Source of the DNA: Phenylobacterium parvum
GTDB lineage: Bacteria; Pseudomonadota; Alphaproteobacteria; Caulobacterales; Caulobacteraceae
Direction of reading: 5' to 3'
Length of the DNA: 64,000 bases
Assembly: GCF_003150835.1 (NCBI RefSeq)
Contig: NZ_CP029479.1
Coordinates: 2,207,501 to 2,271,500 of the forward strand
Below the pieces are notes generated by a model. The model ran no database searches and was not told where the DNA came from. It worked only from the letters and a program-made list of their open reading frames with translations. The first letter of the stretch is position 1; each line of letters begins with the position of its first letter. Position numbers and translations under genes: made by a program. Positions 60,925 through 64,000 of this stretch are shown piece after piece.

Positions 60925-61998
60925 GCGCCGGGCCAGGGCCTCCGCCGGGGTCATTCCGGAGCGGATCGCATCCGGGTCGTCCATCAAGGCCAGGGCCGGA
61001 TGCAGCCCTTCCGGGCCCAGGACCGCCCAGGCGCCGCCGGCCAGGTAGTCGCTCAGGGGGTCCTTCGAGGGGTCCATGGCGGCGCCCCGGGCGTCGGCGT
61101 AAGTCCTTGAATTGAAATAGGGACCTGGACTTTCGAGAGTGTCCCGGGCGGTCAGGGCGAAGCGCGCCAGGGGCTCGGACTCGCCGTCGTCCAGGCCCTG
61201 TTCCCGCCGCCAGGCCGGGTCGAACAGGGGGTGAGGCGAGGCGCCCTGCCGCCAGCCTTCGGCCAGGTACCAGACAAGGTCGCCGCCGGCCCACTCCGGG
61301 TCGAAGAGGGGATGCGGCGACAGCCCCCGCGCGGCGCCGGTCCGCAGGTAGTGGAGCACCGGATTCTCGCCCGTCGCGGCCAGTTCCGGGGCCTGGGCGA
61401 TGTAGGCTTCCAGGCTGAAGAGGGGGTGCGGATCGCGGCCGTCGGCGGCGCCTTCGCGCAGGAAGTGGTCCAGCGGGGTCAGGCCGGTGCGGGCCAGTTC
61501 GGCGGCGTTGCGGTCGGCGTAGAACCTTGAATCGAAAAGAGGATGGGGCGACAGCCGGGCGTCGCCGCCCCAGGTCAGGTAGTGGGCCAGGGGGTCGGCG
61601 CCGACCGGGCCGGGCGCGGCCTGGCGGTAGTGGTCGGCATCGAAGAGGGCCCCGCCCCCGCCCAGGGCCGCCCGGGCGCGGACCAGGGCCCGCCCCGGCG
61701 CGCCCAGCCGGGCCAGGACCTTCTCGGCCAGCCGCCGGAGCCGGTTGCGCCGGTCCGGCCGCCGGTGCGCCAGGGCCGCCGTGCGGTAGCGGTCGAACTG
61801 CGAGGCGCGCAGCCGGGCCTCGGCCACGCTCCGGGCGCCGAGGGCCTCCGCCACGGCCTCGCCCAGACGCAGCCGCGCCAGGGCCTCGCCGGCCTCGGCC
61901 CGCTGGGATTCCGCCCGCAGGACGTCCAGCCGCCGGCTCGCGGCGTCCACCGCCGCCGACAGCCGGATGGCCTCGGGCGTGGGACGGGGACTAGCCAC
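60910..61998 (-). CDS. Tandem-repeat protein with H-P-L-F repeats, linked to glycosyltransferases
   Basis: A 362-residue protein, start GTG overlapping the end of the previous gene by eight bases. Residues ~8-85 look like a coiled coil rich in Ala, Arg and Glu. From ~115 to the end, six imperfect repeats of ~38 residues follow; each has F-D-x-x-x-Y near its start, a P-L-x-H-Y-L block and ends in S/D-P-H-P-L-F. Such repeats occur beside glycosyltransferase domains in bacterial surface-glycan proteins. Here no catalytic domain is fused. The next gene upstream encodes a glycosyltransferase and is probably co-translated, so an accessory or scaffold role is plausible. Confidence 0.75.
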   Translation of the reverse strand: MASPRPTPEAIRLSAAVDAASRRLDVLRAESQRAEAGEALARLRLGEAVAEALGARSVAEARLRASQFDRYRTAALAHRRPDRRNRLRRLAEKVLARLGAPGRALVRARAALGGGGALFDADHYRQAAPGPVGADPLAHYLTWGGDARLSPHPLFDSRFYADRNAAELARTGLTPLDHFLREGAADGRDPHPLFSLEAYIAQAPELAATGENPVLHYLRTGAARGLSPHPLFDPEWAGGDLVWYLAEGWRQGASPHPLFDPAWRREQGLDDGESEPLARFALTARDTLESPGPYFNSRTYADARGAAMDPSKDPLSDYLAGGAWAVLGPEGLHPALALMDDPDAIRSGMTPAEALARRSAAA

Positions 61999-63022
61999 GC
62001 CGGCCGGGCCCCTCGGCCTTCCACCAGGCCTGGTATCCGCCCTCGAAGGGGTCGGGGAAGGCCGCCTGCAGGTCGGCGCGCTCTCGGTAGAGCACCCGCT
62101 GCGGCTTGGCGATCGCCGCCCCGTCGTCGAACTGGCCATGGGCCCACCAGCGCTCGGGAATGGCCGGATCGGTGGCCGCCGCAACGGCCTCCTTGTACCA
62201 GCGCCAGACCTCATAGACCTCGAAGTTGTCGCCGGCGTAGCGCTTGGTCATGACGTCGCCCGTCGGGCCCAGCTTGGTGAAGTGCCAGAAGCGCAGGGTC
62301 GCGCCGTTGACGAGAATCTCGCCCTCCCGGGTGATGGCCACCTTGCGCGTGGACAGGTTCCAGCTGGCCACGTTGTAGCCGGGGTCGCGGACCACCTTCA
62401 CCCGGTCGAACAGGGCCGGGACGTGGTCGCACCACTTCTGGTCCACGAAGAGGCCGCTCGGGATGTCGTCGTAGCAGAAGGCCAGCAGGCGGTCGTTCCA
62501 CCAGCGGGCGAAGCGGGCGCCCTCGCCGGTGGTGCGGATGGCCACGAAGCCCAGGTTGAAGATGCCCGTGCGCGAGGCCGACAGGTCGTTGTCGAGGATC
62601 GCCGCCCGGTCGTCATTGGGGTCGATCAGGTGCGGCGTCAGCAGGATGTCGTCCCGCTGCAGCATTTCCACGAGGGGATCGAGAGGGGCGAAGAGGGCCG
62701 TGTCCGGGTCGAGGTAGATGGCGATGTCCGCCTCGCCCGCCTCGCAGACCTGGTGCAGGAAGGGGCCCTTCACCGCGGTGCAGACCTCGACCACGTCATG
62801 CCGGAAGAGCCAGCCCCGGAAGGGCTCGATCCCCAGGTCCTTCGCCCAGACCACCCTGTCGAAGGGCTCGGCGGCGGGGTCGAAGCTGAAGCCCGGCGGC
62901 GGCTCGTCGGTGATCAGGGCCACGGTCTCCCAGTCGGGATGGAAGCGCCGGAGGGTCTGGTAGAGGACCCGCGCCCGGTTCAGGTAGGAGAAGGTGAAGC
63001 TCGAATAGACCAGGACCTTCAC
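61991..63022 (-). CDS. Glycosyltransferase with a DxD motif (GT8-like)
   Basis: A 343-residue GT-A-type glycosyltransferase. It opens MKVLVYSSFTFSYLNRA; the metal and sugar-nucleotide site is IYLDPDTALF with Asp105 and Asp107; DQKWCDHVP and LRFWHFTKLGP further on match the late blocks of these enzymes, with HF as a possible metal ligand. There is no membrane helix. It overlaps the glycosyltransferase upstream by four bases, so the two, and the repeat protein downstream, look like one operon. Confidence 0.82.
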   Translation of the reverse strand: MKVLVYSSFTFSYLNRARVLYQTLRRFHPDWETVALITDEPPPGFSFDPAAEPFDRVVWAKDLGIEPFRGWLFRHDVVEVCTAVKGPFLHQVCEAGEADIAIYLDPDTALFAPLDPLVEMLQRDDILLTPHLIDPNDDRAAILDNDLSASRTGIFNLGFVAIRTTGEGARFARWWNDRLLAFCYDDIPSGLFVDQKWCDHVPALFDRVKVVRDPGYNVASWNLSTRKVAITREGEILVNGATLRFWHFTKLGPTGDVMTKRYAGDNFEVYEVWRWYKEAVAAATDPAIPERWWAHGQFDDGAAIAKPQRVLYRERADLQAAFPDPFEGGYQAWWKAEGPGRRG

Positions 63023-64000
63023 GACAGGGCCTCCAGGAGATCGACGCTCATTCCGCTGTAGGTGATGTCGCAGATGTCAGGATTCCGGGACGCCCGGGAC
63101 AGGTACCGGACAGCACCGGACTCGAACTGGGCGAACAGGGCCGACTCGTCGGGAAGCACCAGGCCATGGCCGCCGGCCCGGGTGAAGGCGGCGATGTTGC
63201 CGCTGTCCGGCCCGGTCAGGATGGCCGCCCCCGCGGCGGCGGCCTCGTAGGCGGCGAAGGAGAAGGTCTCGCGGCAGAGAGACCAGAGGACGGCCACGTC
63301 TATCCCCGCCGTCTCCAGAGCCTGGCGCATGGCGTGGGGATTGTCGGCGGTGACCGAGACATCGATGTGGTCTGCGGGGGCCCCGGGCGCGGCGGCGGAG
63401 CCGAGGCGTACGAATCGGTAGCGAGGATCGTCGCGGAACCGGTGGGCCAGGTCGGTGAAGACCGGCCAGCCCTTGTAGGCCGAGGGCATGCCGAGGAAGG
63501 CGACGGCGAGGGGCGCTTCCGGGTCGCCCTCCGCCCGACGGCCCGTGGGCGCGAGGCGGGCGTGGGGGTGAACGACCTGGCGCTGGGCCTGCGGCGCATC
63601 CGGGGCGGCGTTCCAGACGTCCAGGGCCGCCTGCGACGGGGCGACGAGGGTCAGGTCCAGGGTCTCGAAGAGCCGACGGTGGGCGGAGAGGTGCAGGTCG
63701 CGGCCGGGACCGAAGACGCAGATGCGGCAGGCCGCGCTGCCGGCCGGCGGCGCACCGCAGTCCCGGGCCTCGTCGCGCATCAGGTGGTAGCCGGCGCAAA
63801 GGCCGGCGAAGTCGTGCATCCAGAAGAGGCCCCGGCGCGCGCCGGCGGCGGCCAGGACGTCCAGGGTCTCGCCGATCTCGTGCCCGAGCAGGCTGTGGAT
63901 CGCGAAGGTCACGCCCCCCGGGGACCGCGCCGCCCGCGCCTTCACGGCGCGGCGGATGTCGGCGGCGGCGAAGCCGCCAAGGGTCCGCCCGTTCCAGACC
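63019..64000 (-). CDS. Glycosyltransferase (GT4/GT-B type), 5' end outside the window
   Basis: At least 327 residues; the frame is open to the right edge, so the N-terminus is missing. The C-terminal half is a GT-B donor domain: VAFLGMPSAYKGWPVF is the start of the domain, and CRETFSFAAYEAAAAGAAILTG is the E-x7-E-type nucleotide-sugar motif. GTG at 63945 is an in-frame start candidate, but the upstream codons (WNGRTLGGFAAADIRRA) continue the fold. In the N-terminal part, CRICVFGPGRD with Cys residues is unusual. It is the first visible gene of the minus-strand operon that continues to 60910. Confidence 0.85.
   Translation of the reverse strand, partial: VWNGRTLGGFAAADIRRAVKARAARSPGGVTFAIHSLLGHEIGETLDVLAAAGARRGLFWMHDFAGLCAGYHLMRDEARDCGAPPAGSAACRICVFGPGRDLHLSAHRRLFETLDLTLVAPSQAALDVWNAAPDAPQAQRQVVHPHARLAPTGRRAEGDPEAPLAVAFLGMPSAYKGWPVFTDLAHRFRDDPRYRFVRLGSAAAPGAPADHIDVSVTADNPHAMRQALETAGIDVAVLWSLCRETFSFAAYEAAAAGAAILTGPDSGNIAAFTRAGGHGLVLPDESALFAQFESGAVRYLSRASRNPDICDITYSGMSVDLLEALS

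Noticed and set aside
1-64000. rRNA, tRNA, riboswitches, prophage or insertion sequences
   Set aside because: No conserved RNA stretches, transposase or phage genes were noticed on either strand. A tRNA scan could not be run, so a missed tRNA in one of the short gaps cannot be fully excluded.

Overview
The window is GC-rich DNA, almost completely coding, with short or overlapping gene junctions. It fits an alphaproteobacterium of the Caulobacterales (Caulobacter/Phenylobacterium type). The support is the phoR-pstCAB-phoU-phoB order with alphaproteobacterial long PstA and PstC, a DUF4170 protein beside pmbA, a DUF374-waaA-lpxK lipid A/Kdo group, and an RsaD/RsaE-like type I secretion pair beside RTX proteins and polysaccharide genes. 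The genus is an inference. No rRNA, tRNA, CRISPR array, prophage or insertion sequence was seen.

Layout. 1-8.2 kb holds housekeeping and cell-envelope genes: ubiA (cut by the left edge), a cytochrome P450, an OmpA-type lipoprotein, a fatty acid desaturase coupled to a methyltransferase, a secreted trypsin-like protease, a gamma-glutamyltransferase and a small antitoxin-like protein. 8.2-18.1 kb holds a MAPEG protein, pmbA, a DUF4170 protein, a tyrosine-phosphatase-like protein, the run MsbA-like ABC exporter / DUF374 / CDF transporter / waaA / lpxK, and an aminoglycoside-phosphotransferase-fold kinase. 18.3-20.7 kb is a first RTX protein. 20.7-28.6 kb is the phosphate-starvation operon phoR-pstC-pstA-pstB-phoU-phoB with purD at its end; a three-repeat Pho box lies in front of phoR. 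28.7-37.3 kb is a glycan region: a TPR/GT41 glycosyltransferase, an FkbM methyltransferase, an overlapping five-gene cassette for a CDP-linked C-methylated deoxysugar, and a sulfotransferase. 37.5-38.5 kb is an M23 peptidase.

38.5-59.7 kb is the most unusual part. A type I secretion ABC transporter and its HlyD-type adaptor are followed on the same strand by three RTX proteins of 1003, 3223 and 1590 residues. All share a ~105-residue N-terminal domain with the 809-residue protein at 18.3 kb. The three share a core of about 985 residues. In the two longer ones the C-terminal domain of the short one lies internally, followed by extensions built of RTX arrays alternating with a ~150-residue module (nine and three copies). 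60.1-64 kb returns to glycan genes: a DUF6270 protein, a tandem-repeat protein of glycosyltransferase type, and two glycosyltransferases.

Taken together, the region resembles the Caulobacter rsa locus in kind: RTX surface protein, dedicated type I exporter and the polysaccharide genes needed to hold or decorate the layer. The paralogues, their extensions and the C-methyl-sugar cassette set it apart. A palindromic intergenic element of about 105-115 bp with terminal inverted repeats occurs at three loci.
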